NCBI GenBank assembly: GCA_900155695.1
Contig: FUHL01000001.1
Span: 1 to 64,000 of the forward strand
DNA length: 64,000 nt
Source: Serratia symbiotica
GTDB lineage: Bacteria > Pseudomonadota > Gammaproteobacteria > Enterobacterales > Enterobacteriaceae
Direction: 5' to 3'
Shown in pieces: positions 47,905 to 57,223 of the stretch (the first letter of the stretch is position 1; every line of letters starts with the position of its first letter). A model generated the notes under the pieces. The model saw nothing but the letters and a program-made list of their open reading frames with translations. It did no database searches and was not told where the DNA came from. The translations under genes were made by a program, and so were the position numbers.

Positions 47905-48732
47905 TTTTATACTTTACTCGTAGTCATGATGCTTATATGACTTCAATGCTGGAAAGTAATCTAAATAATTTAGATATAACTTCCATTATATAAATTTATG
48001 GAACGTATAGTTATGCATTAAGAAGCACATTTACCATCAAAGTAAGCATTAATCAAAATATATTTTATGCTATTTATTGTTGTAAAAAAATACGGAAAGT
48101 AACTAATTAAAAAGATCCAACTACATCAAGATACTATTTATAATCTACAGGATAGGAATGATTAGAGTTATCATTTTATTGATATTATGTTGAAATCATA
48201 CCTTCCATGTAGTTTGAACAGCATTAGATAACTGATCTAGAGAATTGTTTTAATATTATTAAAACATTCATTAAGTTTTTATTAAACTATTTACCAAACA
48301 TATAAATATTATGGAGTAAAATAACTTACATGCTGTTTATTTTAAATAATCAATGAATGGGTGTGTTCTATCTCTTTTTTTTTCAAAAAAAAATCTATCC
48401 TGATTATATTAGCATCTTTAACATTTCAGTTAAAAAAGTACAAAATGCATAAAATTAAAAATGAGTAATATGCTTTTTGATAGTAATAACAAGTTTTTAT
48501 TAATTAAAAGCATTAACATAAATGACTGATAAAAAGTAATGTGATTTTCAGATAATGTTTTTTAATAGTGATTGTGCTTTTTTGATATATCAAAATTTGA
48601 TTGACAGGTATTGTTATTACAGTACCTTATTGCTATGCAGCATAAAGTAGGCCATGTTGAATTGAAGTATTAAATCACAAATCGCCATGTCTCAAAATTA
48701 TAGAAAGTTATGCTTTGTAAGGTGTTGACAAT
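47905..48732. other. Gene-free gap at the position of ptrA
   Basis: In E. coli the 2.9-kb ptrA (protease III) lies between recC and recB. Here only about 830 AT-rich bases remain, and no PtrA peptide was recognised. The right end carries taaggtg, the likely ribosome-binding site of recB. Confidence 0.65.
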
Positions 48733-48735
48733 ATA
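48718..48735 (+). promoter_or_regulatory. Ribosome-binding site and non-canonical start codon of recB
   Basis: taagg (48718-48722) is followed after 10 bases by the codon ATA, exactly where the E. coli alignment puts the initiator Met. The next codons, agt gag, correspond to Ser2-Asp3. The in-frame stop TAA overlaps the ribosome-binding site, so translation cannot enter from further upstream. Confidence 0.65.
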
Positions 48736-51700
48736 AGTGAGAAAATTCTGAAAAAACTTAATCCGTTAACTTTACCATTATTTGGCGAAAGACTCATTGA
48801 AGCATCAGCGGGAACAGGAAAGACTTTTACTATTGGTATACTGTACCTACGTTTGCTACTTGGACTTGGTAAAGATAACGCATTTTTCAGGCCATTAACG
48901 GTTAAAGAAATTCTAGTGGTGACCTTTACAGAGGCTGCTAAAGAAGAACTACGTAGACGTATTCGAAATAATATCCACGAACTGCGTCTTGCTTGTGTAC
49001 GACCTAAAAACCAAAAATCTTTATTTTCAGATTTATTAAATGAGATAGAAGATATATCTAATGCCGCCGCACAATTACTTTTAGCTGAGCAGCAGATAGA
49101 CGAAGCAGCAATTTATACTATTCACGGATTCTGCCATCGCATGGTAACTCACTATGCTTTTGAATTTGGTATGTTGTTTAAACAAACCCTAATAAAAGAT
49201 GAAATAGTGCTACGTAGGCAAGCATGTGCAGACTTTTGGCGTCGTCACTTTTACCCTCTTCCATTAGCTATTGCTCATTTAGTAAGTCAAGAATGGAGTG
49301 ACCCTGAAGCATTTCTAGCTGATATTTCTAGCTATTGGAATGTTGAGGAGCCTATGCTAAGAAAGCTACATACGAATGAAGAAACAATGCTTATGCACCA
49401 TGCAAAAATGATTACAAGTATAGATACTGTCAAGTTGTATTGGAAAAGGATTTCCTGTGAATTAGAGATATTAATCCTCCAGTCAGATATTGATAAGCGT
49501 AGCTACAATAGAAAAAATTTACTGAATTGGTTTTGCAAAGTAAATGAATGGACGATGAAGGAAACATTAGATTATCAGTTACCAAAAGCATTATATAACT
49601 TCCGTCAATCAGTATTGCTACAAAAAACTAAGCACGGTCAAGCACCACATCATGAATTATTTATTGCTATTGATGAACTTTTTTCCACGCCATTAACGCT
49701 TCGTTATTTAATTATATCACGTGCACTGAGTGAAATACGTCGCTCGATTCAATATGAGAAAAAAAAGCGTTCTGAGCTAAGTTTTGATGATTTACTGGCT
49801 CAAATGGATACAGTATTACAAAGCACTGATGGGGAAAAATTGGCACAGTCGATCCGTCAACAATATCCCGTTGCAATCATTGATGAATTTCAAGATACTG
49901 ATCCAAAGCAATATCGGATCTTTAAGAAACTATATATCGGACAGTTAAACTGTAGCTTACTTTTGATTGGTGATCCTAAACAGGCCATTTACTCTTTTCG
50001 AGGCGCTGATATTTTTACTTATATGCGTGCTTATTCTGAGATTACAGCACATTATACCCTTGATACTAACTGGCGATCATCTCCTGCTATGGTAGATAGT
50101 ATTAATAGGTTGTTTTGCCAATTAGACAAGCCTTTTCTATTGGGCCAAATCAATTTCAAGAAAGTTAGCGCAGCGCAAAAGAATCAAGGTCTAGTTTTTC
50201 AGTTGCACAATCAATCACAGCCAGCCATACAGTTTTGGTTACAAACGGGTAAATTAATCAGTGCAAATAATTACCAGCAACTAATGGCACGGTTATGTGC
50301 GACAAAAATACGTGATTGGCTTACTGCTGGACAGAAAGGGCAAGCCTGGTTATATAATGGTATATTTAGACGGTCAGTACAAGCTTCCAATATTACGGTA
50401 TTGGTGAGAAATCGCAATGAGGCAGACCTTGTATGTAATGCGTTAAGTGCATTATCGATACCCTCATGTTATCTTTCAAACCAAGATAGTATATTTGATA
50501 CGCCAGAAGCTAAAGATTTGCTATGGTTATTGCAGGCGGTCTTGGCACCTGAGAAGCAATACAAGTTGCGTAGTGCTATGGCAACTGGCTTGATGGGGCT
50601 AGATGCAATCAAGATTTCGGCTTTAACTAACGACGAATATGTTTGGAATGCCTTAGTGGATGAGTTTGGTAAATACCGTGCACTCTGGAGGCAGAGCGGG
50701 ATATTGTCTATGTTAAATGAAATCATGAAGATACACCATATAGCAGAAAATTTACTAGCTAGCGATGGTGGTGAACAGCGTATAACTAACGTACTGCATT
50801 TGGCTGAATTATTACAGGAAGTTACTGTGCAGTTGGAAAGTGATAGTGCCTTGGTTCGTTGGTTATCACAAAAAATTACAACGACTAATCGAGAATCAGA
50901 TCATCATCCATTGCGGTTGGTCAACGATTGTCATCTAGTGCAAGTAATTAGTATTCACAAATCTAAAGGATTAGAGTTTGATCTTGTATTTTTACCATTC
51001 ATAGTAAATTTTCGAGAAAGTAAAGAAAAACATTTCCATGGCAATAGCTCAAACACAGCCATTTTATCTTTAGTAGAAAAAACACGCTTAGCAGAAGATC
51101 TACGTTTGCTATATGTAGCTTTGACCCGCTCTGTCTATCATACTAGTATCGGAATAGCGCCATTAATTCATTATGGCATACGAAATAAACAAAATAATAC
51201 AGATGTACACCGTAGTGCCTTAGGCTATTTGATACAGGCAGGACAATCAGGCGATTCTGTTTATTTGTATGAACGTTTGCAACATTTAACTGATAGCGGT
51301 ATATCACTCTCTAAAATAGAGAGCTTAAACGAAGAGGCTTGGGAAAACAAAACATTAACATCGAAAAAGCTAGCAGCCAAACATTTCACGCGGCATATCC
51401 AAGATTTTTGGCATATCACGAGCTATACACAATTAATTCAACAAAGTAGCAGTTCAATCCAGAAATATATAACACCGCCATTTGATGGCGATGTTACTAT
51501 GGAGAAAAAAGTAAATAGCGAGCTAACATATACACCCCATACTTTTCCTCGTGGAGCAGCATCAGGTATATTTTTGCATAATGTATTAAAGACCCTTAAT
51601 TATACCGAACCTTTAGATGATTATCTTATATTACAACAATTACAACAGCAAGGTTTAGCTGATGATTGGCACCCTGTTTTACTGACATGGATAAGGGTTA

Positions 51701-52257
51701 TATTGAATACTCCAATAAATGAAAAAGGGCTTTTTTTAGCAGGGTTAGGCACACAAGATAAACAAGCAGAATTACAATTCTATATGCCAATAAATCGATT
51801 GTTACAAGCGAAAGATTTAGATGCACTAGTCAAACGCTATGACACGCTATCTTCTAGGTGTCCGACGCTCGATTTTCAGCAAGTGCAAGGTATGTTAAAA
51901 GGCTTTATTGATTTAGTGTTTTACTGGAAAGGAAAATATTATTTGTTAGATTATAAATCTAACTGGCTTGGTGAGGATAGCAGCGCGTACACTAGGGCAT
52001 CTATAGAAAAGGAGATAATGAAACATCGTTATGATCTACAATATCAACTCTATACCCTAGCATTGCATCGCTATCTTAGACATCGATTAGTTGACTATGA
52101 TTATAATCGCCATTTTGGTGATGTGATTTATTTATTCTTACGTGGCGTTGATAAGGCGGTTTTAGGAAATGGTATTTTTTCTTGCCGCCTAGAAAAAAAA
52201 TTAGTAGAAGACATAGATTTATTGTTCAATGGACATGCTATTACGAAGGATCAATAA
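48733..52257 (+). CDS. recB: Exonuclease V subunit RecB (apparent ATA start)
   Basis: About 1174 residues (E. coli RecB 1180). Walker A EASAGTGKTFT (Lys30), VTFTEAAKEELRRRI, IDEFQDTDPKQYRIF (motif II), LLIGDPKQAIYSFRGADIF, IHKSKGLEFD, LRLLYVALTRS, then the nuclease domain with FPRGAASGIFLHN, GFIDLVF and DYKSNWLGEDSSAY (Asp1073, Lys1075). All helicase and nuclease motifs are present. There is no ATG, GTG or TTG between the upstream in-frame stop and Walker A. Codons 48733 onward read ata agt gag, against atg agt gat in E. coli, with taagg about 10 bases upstream. The ancestral start therefore seems to have mutated to ATA. ATT (48745) and CTG (48748) are alternatives. The first standard start (TTG 48853) would delete Walker A. 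Confidence 0.9.
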   Translation: MSEKILKKLNPLTLPLFGERLIEASAGTGKTFTIGILYLRLLLGLGKDNAFFRPLTVKEILVVTFTEAAKEELRRRIRNNIHELRLACVRPKNQKSLFSDLLNEIEDISNAAAQLLLAEQQIDEAAIYTIHGFCHRMVTHYAFEFGMLFKQTLIKDEIVLRRQACADFWRRHFYPLPLAIAHLVSQEWSDPEAFLADISSYWNVEEPMLRKLHTNEETMLMHHAKMITSIDTVKLYWKRISCELEILILQSDIDKRSYNRKNLLNWFCKVNEWTMKETLDYQLPKALYNFRQSVLLQKTKHGQAPHHELFIAIDELFSTPLTLRYLIISRALSEIRRSIQYEKKKRSELSFDDLLAQMDTVLQSTDGEKLAQSIRQQYPVAIIDEFQDTDPKQYRIFKKLYIGQLNCSLLLIGDPKQAIYSFRGADIFTYMRAYSEITAHYTLDTNWRSSPAMVDSINRLFCQLDKPFLLGQINFKKVSAAQKNQGLVFQLHNQSQPAIQFWLQTGKLISANNYQQLMARLCATKIRDWLTAGQKGQAWLYNGIFRRSVQASNITVLVRNRNEADLVCNALSALSIPSCYLSNQDSIFDTPEAKDLLWLLQAVLAPEKQYKLRSAMATGLMGLDAIKISALTNDEYVWNALVDEFGKYRALWRQSGILSMLNEIMKIHHIAENLLASDGGEQRITNVLHLAELLQEVTVQLESDSALVRWLSQKITTTNRESDHHPLRLVNDCHLVQVISIHKSKGLEFDLVFLPFIVNFRESKEKHFHGNSSNTAILSLVEKTRLAEDLRLLYVALTRSVYHTSIGIAPLIHYGIRNKQNNTDVHRSALGYLIQAGQSGDSVYLYERLQHLTDSGISLSKIESLNEEAWENKTLTSKKLAAKHFTRHIQDFWHITSYTQLIQQSSSSIQKYITPPFDGDVTMEKKVNSELTYTPHTFPRGAASGIFLHNVLKTLNYTEPLDDYLILQQLQQQGLADDWHPVLLTWIRVILNTPINEKGLFLAGLGTQDKQAELQFYMPINRLLQAKDLDALVKRYDTLSSRCPTLDFQQVQGMLKGFIDLVFYWKGKYYLLDYKSNWLGEDSSAYTRASIEKEIMKHRYDLQYQLYTLALHRYLRHRLVDYDYNRHFGDVIYLFLRGVDKAVLGNGIFSCRLEKKLVEDIDLLFNGHAITKDQ

Positions 52258-54095
52258 TGTTAGCACTGCTAGATAAGGCTGTGTCAATTGGTATACTAAG
52301 ACCACTGGATGTTTATTTTGCTCATATGGTAGCATCTCAAGATGCACCTGATATTCTTCTTGCTGCAGCCTGCTTGAGCGCAGCGGCAGGGAAGGGTCAT
52401 GTTTGTTTGATGTTAGATCAGTTACAGATAGGGAAATTGTTTTCTGGACTCCATCCGGAACTAGCAAAGTCAATCTGGTTAGCTGCAGGGCAGCCGAATA
52501 GTGCAAGCTGGAATCAGCGTCTTATGGCATGTACTGCAGTAAGCGATGGAAGCTGTGCTAAACCGATAGTATTACAAGGTCAACGTTTGTATTTGCATCG
52601 TATGTGGAAGAATGAAAGCGAGGTTGCTGAATTTTTTAAAAGTAATTGCAAATATCAGGTGGCAGATGCGGTGCAGTTTCGTAATATTCTTGACCGTCTG
52701 TTTAGCGTGAATGGTGATACACTAGATTGGCAAAGGATTGCTACTACGGTAGCTGTAACTCGTAAAATTTCTGTTATTTCTGGCGGACCAGGTACCGGCA
52801 AAACTACTACAGTAGCTAAATTATTGGCGGCACTAATTCAACTTGATAAGCATTCTCAGCTACGGATTCAATTAGCTGCGCCAACTGGAAAAGCAGCAGC
52901 AAGATTAAGTGAATCAATTATCAGCATTAGCCGCACTCTGGAATTAACGTCGGCACAACGTGCTTTATTCCCGAGTACAGCAGCAACACTGCATAGGTTA
53001 TTAGGAGTGCAGTCCTATAGTCAATGTAGTCGCTATAATCATAGTAATCGGCTGCCTCTAGATGTGCTAGTAGTGGATGAGGCATCAATGATTGATTTAC
53101 AGATGATGACGCATTTAATAACGGCTTTACCAAAGCACGCACGTGTTATTTTTCTCGGTGATTGCGATCAGTTGGCTTCAGTAGAGGCAGGGGCGATATT
53201 AGGGGATATTTGTCATTTTGCACAACTTGGGTATAGCGAAGATCGTGCTATAGAGTTAAGCCGTTTAACAGGGTGTTTATTAGAGGGGCAGAAAATAAAT
53301 GTAGAAGTGGCTATTCGAGATAGCTTATGTTTACTACGTAAGAGCTATCGTTTTAACGTTAAATCTGGCATAAGCCAATTAGCTTCTGTTGTCAATTGTG
53401 GTAATGTTGTACAAGCACAGGAAATAATCAATAGAGGTTTTAATGATGTCTTAATTCATTCACTGTCAACTACTGATGAATATCATCAGCTTTTATCAAT
53501 GTGTATCGCAGGATATAGCTATTACCTAGAACGGGTGAGAGTTGGAGATGATGCTGCGAGCCTACTGGAAACATTCAGCAAGTTTCAAGTTGTGTGTGCA
53601 CTGCATGTAGGACCATTAGGTGTTATCGGATTGAATCAACAGATCGAGTGTGGATTGCGGAATAGCGGTTTAATTGAGTACTTATCAGAAGGCTGGTATT
53701 TAGGCAGACCCATTATGATTACACGTAATGATAGTGCATTAGGATTATATAACGGGGATATTGGTATTACTTTACGAGATCTTCGTGGTGAGTTACGTGT
53801 ACATTTCCTCCTTCCGGATCGAACAGTTAAATCTATACAGATTAGTCTATTACCTGCACATGAAACAGTCTATGCGATGACTGTACATAAATCTCAAGGT
53901 TCTGAATTTGATCACACGGTTGTAGTATTGCTAAAATATTACTTGCCATTATTAACTCGTGAGTTAGTCTATACGGCTATTACACGTGCACGTAATAGGC
54001 TTACATTATATGCAGGAGATGGGGTATTAATGAAGGCTATTAGCGCGCCATCTAAGCGTCGTAGTGGGTTATTTGAACGTTTACGGGATATATAG
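52257..54095 (+). CDS. recD: Exonuclease V subunit RecD
   Basis: A 612-residue SF1B helicase (E. coli RecD 608). The N-terminal domain has PLDVYFAHMVASQ. Walker A ISGGPGTGKTTTVAKLLAAL has its lysine at residue 182, followed by APTGKAAARLSESI, VVDEASMIDLQMM, VIFLGDCDQLASVEAGAILG, and MTVHKSQGSEFDHTVV with ELVYTAITRARNRL at the C-terminus. It is the fast 5'-3' motor of RecBCD and controls nuclease activity. The start ATG overlaps the recB stop (taatg) and has aagga 6 bases upstream. An in-frame ATG at 52182 lies inside recB and is not used by relatives. argA, next in E. coli, is absent. Confidence 0.97.
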   Translation: MLALLDKAVSIGILRPLDVYFAHMVASQDAPDILLAAACLSAAAGKGHVCLMLDQLQIGKLFSGLHPELAKSIWLAAGQPNSASWNQRLMACTAVSDGSCAKPIVLQGQRLYLHRMWKNESEVAEFFKSNCKYQVADAVQFRNILDRLFSVNGDTLDWQRIATTVAVTRKISVISGGPGTGKTTTVAKLLAALIQLDKHSQLRIQLAAPTGKAAARLSESIISISRTLELTSAQRALFPSTAATLHRLLGVQSYSQCSRYNHSNRLPLDVLVVDEASMIDLQMMTHLITALPKHARVIFLGDCDQLASVEAGAILGDICHFAQLGYSEDRAIELSRLTGCLLEGQKINVEVAIRDSLCLLRKSYRFNVKSGISQLASVVNCGNVVQAQEIINRGFNDVLIHSLSTTDEYHQLLSMCIAGYSYYLERVRVGDDAASLLETFSKFQVVCALHVGPLGVIGLNQQIECGLRNSGLIEYLSEGWYLGRPIMITRNDSALGLYNGDIGITLRDLRGELRVHFLLPDRTVKSIQISLLPAHETVYAMTVHKSQGSEFDHTVVVLLKYYLPLLTRELVYTAITRARNRLTLYAGDGVLMKAISAPSKRRSGLFERLRDI

Positions 54096-54609
54096 ATATA
54101 GAAAGTTTATAAAAATATATAACTCATAGCTCTAGCATGATAGAACTTTAGTACACTAATAGTAGTATAAGTGTCACTCTAATATATTTTCTATATCATC
54201 AGAATTTTTATTGAAAGTCTATTCCGCAACCTTTTATAAAACGTGCCTGCTTTAATATATTTTTATATGTCGTTATGTAAAACTATAGACATCCTGTTAC
54301 TTGACAAATGACTATAGCTCTCAGCGAGATTCTGAATCTTGACTCGATTAAGAATCATAAGCAACTGCTCATAAACTATATGTGCAAACTATTTTGACGT
54401 AGTGATATTACTAAAATTTTTAATAAAAGAGACACCATGAATTAGTTTAGTATTGTTGTGGTGTGAATTTTTGATAATCTTTTCCAATTAAATATTATAT
54501 GTATACATAAATAACATATTAAAGCAACCCGTAGCTTGCTACTTATTTTATTTATAATAAATACATTTTAAAAGCCATATGTATTTCTTTTATTAAAATA
54601 AAAATTTAT
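54096..54609. other. Gene-free stretch at the position of argA and amiC
   Basis: About 510 bases between recD and the initiator tRNA. In E. coli argA and amiC lie here. Neither is recognisable, and the space is too small for them, so they are largely deleted. Confidence 0.6.
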
Positions 54610-54686
<77 letters not shown>

Positions 54687-54701
54687 TTTAAATTTTATGT
54701 A

Positions 54702-54730
54702 AAAATACTCTTTTTTACATTTTATTGCAA
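54702..54730 (-). promoter_or_regulatory. Possible promoter of initiator tRNA
   Basis: On the minus strand, ttgcaa (-35, two mismatches) and tatttt (-10, two mismatches) are 17 bases apart. The -10 ends 15 bases before the tRNA. Such weak boxes are common by chance in AT-rich DNA, so position is the main support. Confidence 0.4.
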
Positions 54731-55931
54731 CACTTTTTATTATTTTTTTTAAGAAAATAGTTTAACACTAAATTTCATCGTAAATTGCATTTTTACAAAG
54801 TCAAAATATTTCCTAAGTAGGTTTTTCGTAATTCAAGTGTTGATGTTGATCAACACCGCTTCAGGACTCAATGTAGGCAATAATATAAAATATTGTTTTA
54901 TATATCCATGGCAGAAAAGTTCATTAAGTTAAATATTAGTAGCTTTTTTATTATTTTCATCAATTATACTTATACATTAGTATGATTAGTCGACAATAGG
55001 TTTTATATATTAATGCCTGTACATAGAACGACTTATAGTTATTGTACAAAGATAACTCATGCTAGTCGGCATAGAGAAATACAGCAAAGTATATGCTTAG
55101 TATATTGTAGTATTTTTTATTAAAAATTGAAAAATTTTTAAGTTTGTTTAAATATCTATTGCAGAAAACGGTATAACCGCTATCGCATTGTTTATACTAA
55201 TAATTTAATAGAAAAATTTATAATTACAGTTTATATATACTGCTTAAGTAGATCATGCGGCACCAAATTTACTGTTTTTCTTACTGTTATATTCCTTGTA
55301 GTCAGAACTTCTATTCTATCGGAATGGATAAAGTGATGATGAATATTAATAAATGGGTTATATCCCATATCTGATTGAAGGATATTGCAATATAGCATGA
55401 TATAATTATGTAACATTATATAGTAGATTGTATTATTCGTATAAAAATTTAATATCGTTTATTTAATTAAAGTACTATTCTATTAATTATAATTAAATCA
55501 GTATCTTTTACTCAAGTTAATTATTGTGGTTTATGAAAAGTTAAATCATCAACTTTATTATATTGAGTGGTAATAGTTGTATATGATTTATTGAGTAAAA
55601 TCATTAATTAAAATATTAGGCAAGATTTTTTAATAAAATTGTTTACATTAATATAGCGTAAGTTTAAAAATATTAAATAATATTATAGATTGTTAATGAC
55701 AGATTATGCCAGCAAGCAACGAGCAAAATATAAAAAGATTCTTAGCTTCTCTATTGAATAATCATTGGCATAAATTTTATTTACTGACTTATTAACATCG
55801 TTACTACTAAGCGATTAAATTTATATACAGAGACCCGTGTTATTTCTTAAATATATATTAAAAATTTAACTATTATTATATAATAAACGCTTGAGTTTCC
55901 TATATTGCATTATATAAGGTAATTAAATTTT
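54731..55931. other. Gene-free stretch at the position of mltA
   Basis: About 1.2 kb with no recognisable gene. mltA lies between the metZWV cluster and tcdA in E. coli. No MltA peptide was seen. A small hairpin (54837-54856, gtgttgat/atcaacac) is present, without a T-run. Confidence 0.55.
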
Positions 55932-56738
55932 ATGAATAAAGCATATTCATCAAGCTATTTACAACGTTTTAGCGGCATTGCACGGTTATACGGCTATCCA
56001 GGATTAGCGTGTTTTGCAAAGGCGAATATTTGTGTAATTGGTATGGGTGGTGTGGGTACTTGGGCGGCTGAAGCACTGATACGTACTGGCATTGGTGCGA
56101 TTACATTAATTGATATGGATGAGATCTGTATTACAAATACTAACCGTCAGATACATGCATTACACCAGCATCTAGGTCAGTCAAAAATCGAAGTGATGGC
56201 AGAACGCATTCAAGCAATCAATCCAGAATGCAAGGTAACATGTATCGACGAATTTATTACTTCAAATAATGTTGATGATTTATTAAATCACAATTTTAGC
56301 TATGTAATCGATGCCATCGATAGCGTGGGCTCCAAAGCATCACTGCTATTTTATTGCCGTCGCCATAATATTCCCGTAGTCACTACTGGTGCTGCTGGAG
56401 GAAAAATAGACCCGACTAAAATAGCAGTATCCGATTTGGCAAATACCATTCAAGATCCTTTGTCCGCAAAGCTTCGAGAGCGACTTCTTCATGATTTTAA
56501 GGTCAGAAAAAATAGTAAGGGCAAGTTTGATATTGACTGCGTATTTTCTAGCGAACCATTAATCGTTCCAGAGGAAGATAGTATAATATTCACATCAAGC
56601 CGCATAGTCAATGAGAAAAAAAGAATAGATTGCAGCACAGGGTTTGGTGCTTCTACTATGGTTACTGCTACTTTTGGGTTTATAGCTACATCCCACGTGA
56701 TAAAAAAAATGCTATGGAACATGGAGCATCAAAGATAG
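55932..56738 (+). CDS. tcdA: tRNA threonylcarbamoyladenosine dehydratase TcdA
   Basis: A 268-residue E1-like (ThiF/MoeB superfamily) protein of E. coli TcdA length. The nucleotide-binding motif is IGMGGVGTWAAEALIRTGIG. Family stretches ITLIDMDEICITNTNRQIHAL, VIDAIDSVGSKASL, GAAGGKIDPTKI and GFGASTMVTATFGF follow. It uses ATP to cyclise t6A37 in tRNAs that read ANN codons. It receives help from the CsdA-CsdE sulfur-relay pair in E. coli. Its 3' end overlaps the 3' end of convergent csdE by 10 bases. Confidence 0.96.
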   Translation: MNKAYSSSYLQRFSGIARLYGYPGLACFAKANICVIGMGGVGTWAAEALIRTGIGAITLIDMDEICITNTNRQIHALHQHLGQSKIEVMAERIQAINPECKVTCIDEFITSNNVDDLLNHNFSYVIDAIDSVGSKASLLFYCRRHNIPVVTTGAAGGKIDPTKIAVSDLANTIQDPLSAKLRERLLHDFKVRKNSKGKFDIDCVFSSEPLIVPEEDSIIFTSSRIVNEKKRIDCSTGFGASTMVTATFGFIATSHVIKKMLWNMEHQR

Positions 56739-57223
56739 CAAGTGTAAATCGCATGCACTGCAGAAGTCAATGCTTCTAACCTGCTTGTGCGTATAGCGCG
56801 AATTCTATAACTTAAATTTAGATCATCAAATAACTTTAATGGGCTTAATAAAGCGAGTTGCTGCGGTGTTTTTCTTTCAACGGCAGTTAGAAAGATGGCC
56901 AGTAGACCTCGTACTACACGACTTTCGCTATCACCATAAAAATGTAGAGTGCCATCTAGCAATTGCTGATGCCCAAACCAAACGCGGTTATTACAGTCTA
57001 TTAATGCCATTTCTGTTGTTTTAAGCGATGCTGGTAGAATCGGCAATCTTTTTGATAGTATTATCAATTGGCGATAACGATCTTCCCATGTTTTTAGTGA
57101 GCTAAAAGTTTTAGTTAATGTGGCAGAAGTAATTTCATAGCCAAACGGATGTGGAAACAATATCACATCTATATTACTCAATATAGTTATCCAAGTAATA
57201 GTATACATTAATATAGAAACCAT
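56729..57223 (-). CDS. csdE: Sulfur acceptor protein CsdE
   Basis: Up to 164 residues of the SufE/CsdE family (E. coli 147). HPFGYEITSATL, WEDRYRQLIILSKRLP, DCNNRVWFG with the sulfur-accepting cysteine (Cys77, equivalent to E. coli Cys61), FYGDSESRVVRGLLAIFLTAVE and ALTSAVHAI match. The first 16 or so residues exceed the family. A TTG at 57181 (residue 15, LSNIDVIL) would give 150 residues, close to E. coli, and an internal Met at 57208 is another option. CsdE takes sulfur from the desulfurase CsdA, whose gene should lie upstream but is absent. It may now work with another desulfurase (IscS or SufS), or only through TcdA. Confidence 0.9.
   Translation of the reverse strand: MVSILMYTITWITILSNIDVILFPHPFGYEITSATLTKTFSSLKTWEDRYRQLIILSKRLPILPASLKTTEMALIDCNNRVWFGHQQLLDGTLHFYGDSESRVVRGLLAIFLTAVERKTPQQLALLSPLKLFDDLNLSYRIRAIRTSRLEALTSAVHAIYTCYL

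Noticed and set aside
52182..52256. RecD starting at an ATG inside recB
   Set aside because: The extra 25 residues are a shifted reading of the recB 3' end. The ATG at 52257 has a good ribosome-binding site and matches the family start.
48853..52257. RecB starting at the TTG at 48853
   Set aside because: This would remove the Walker A motif and 40 residues that align well with E. coli RecB. The upstream in-frame codons are clearly coding.
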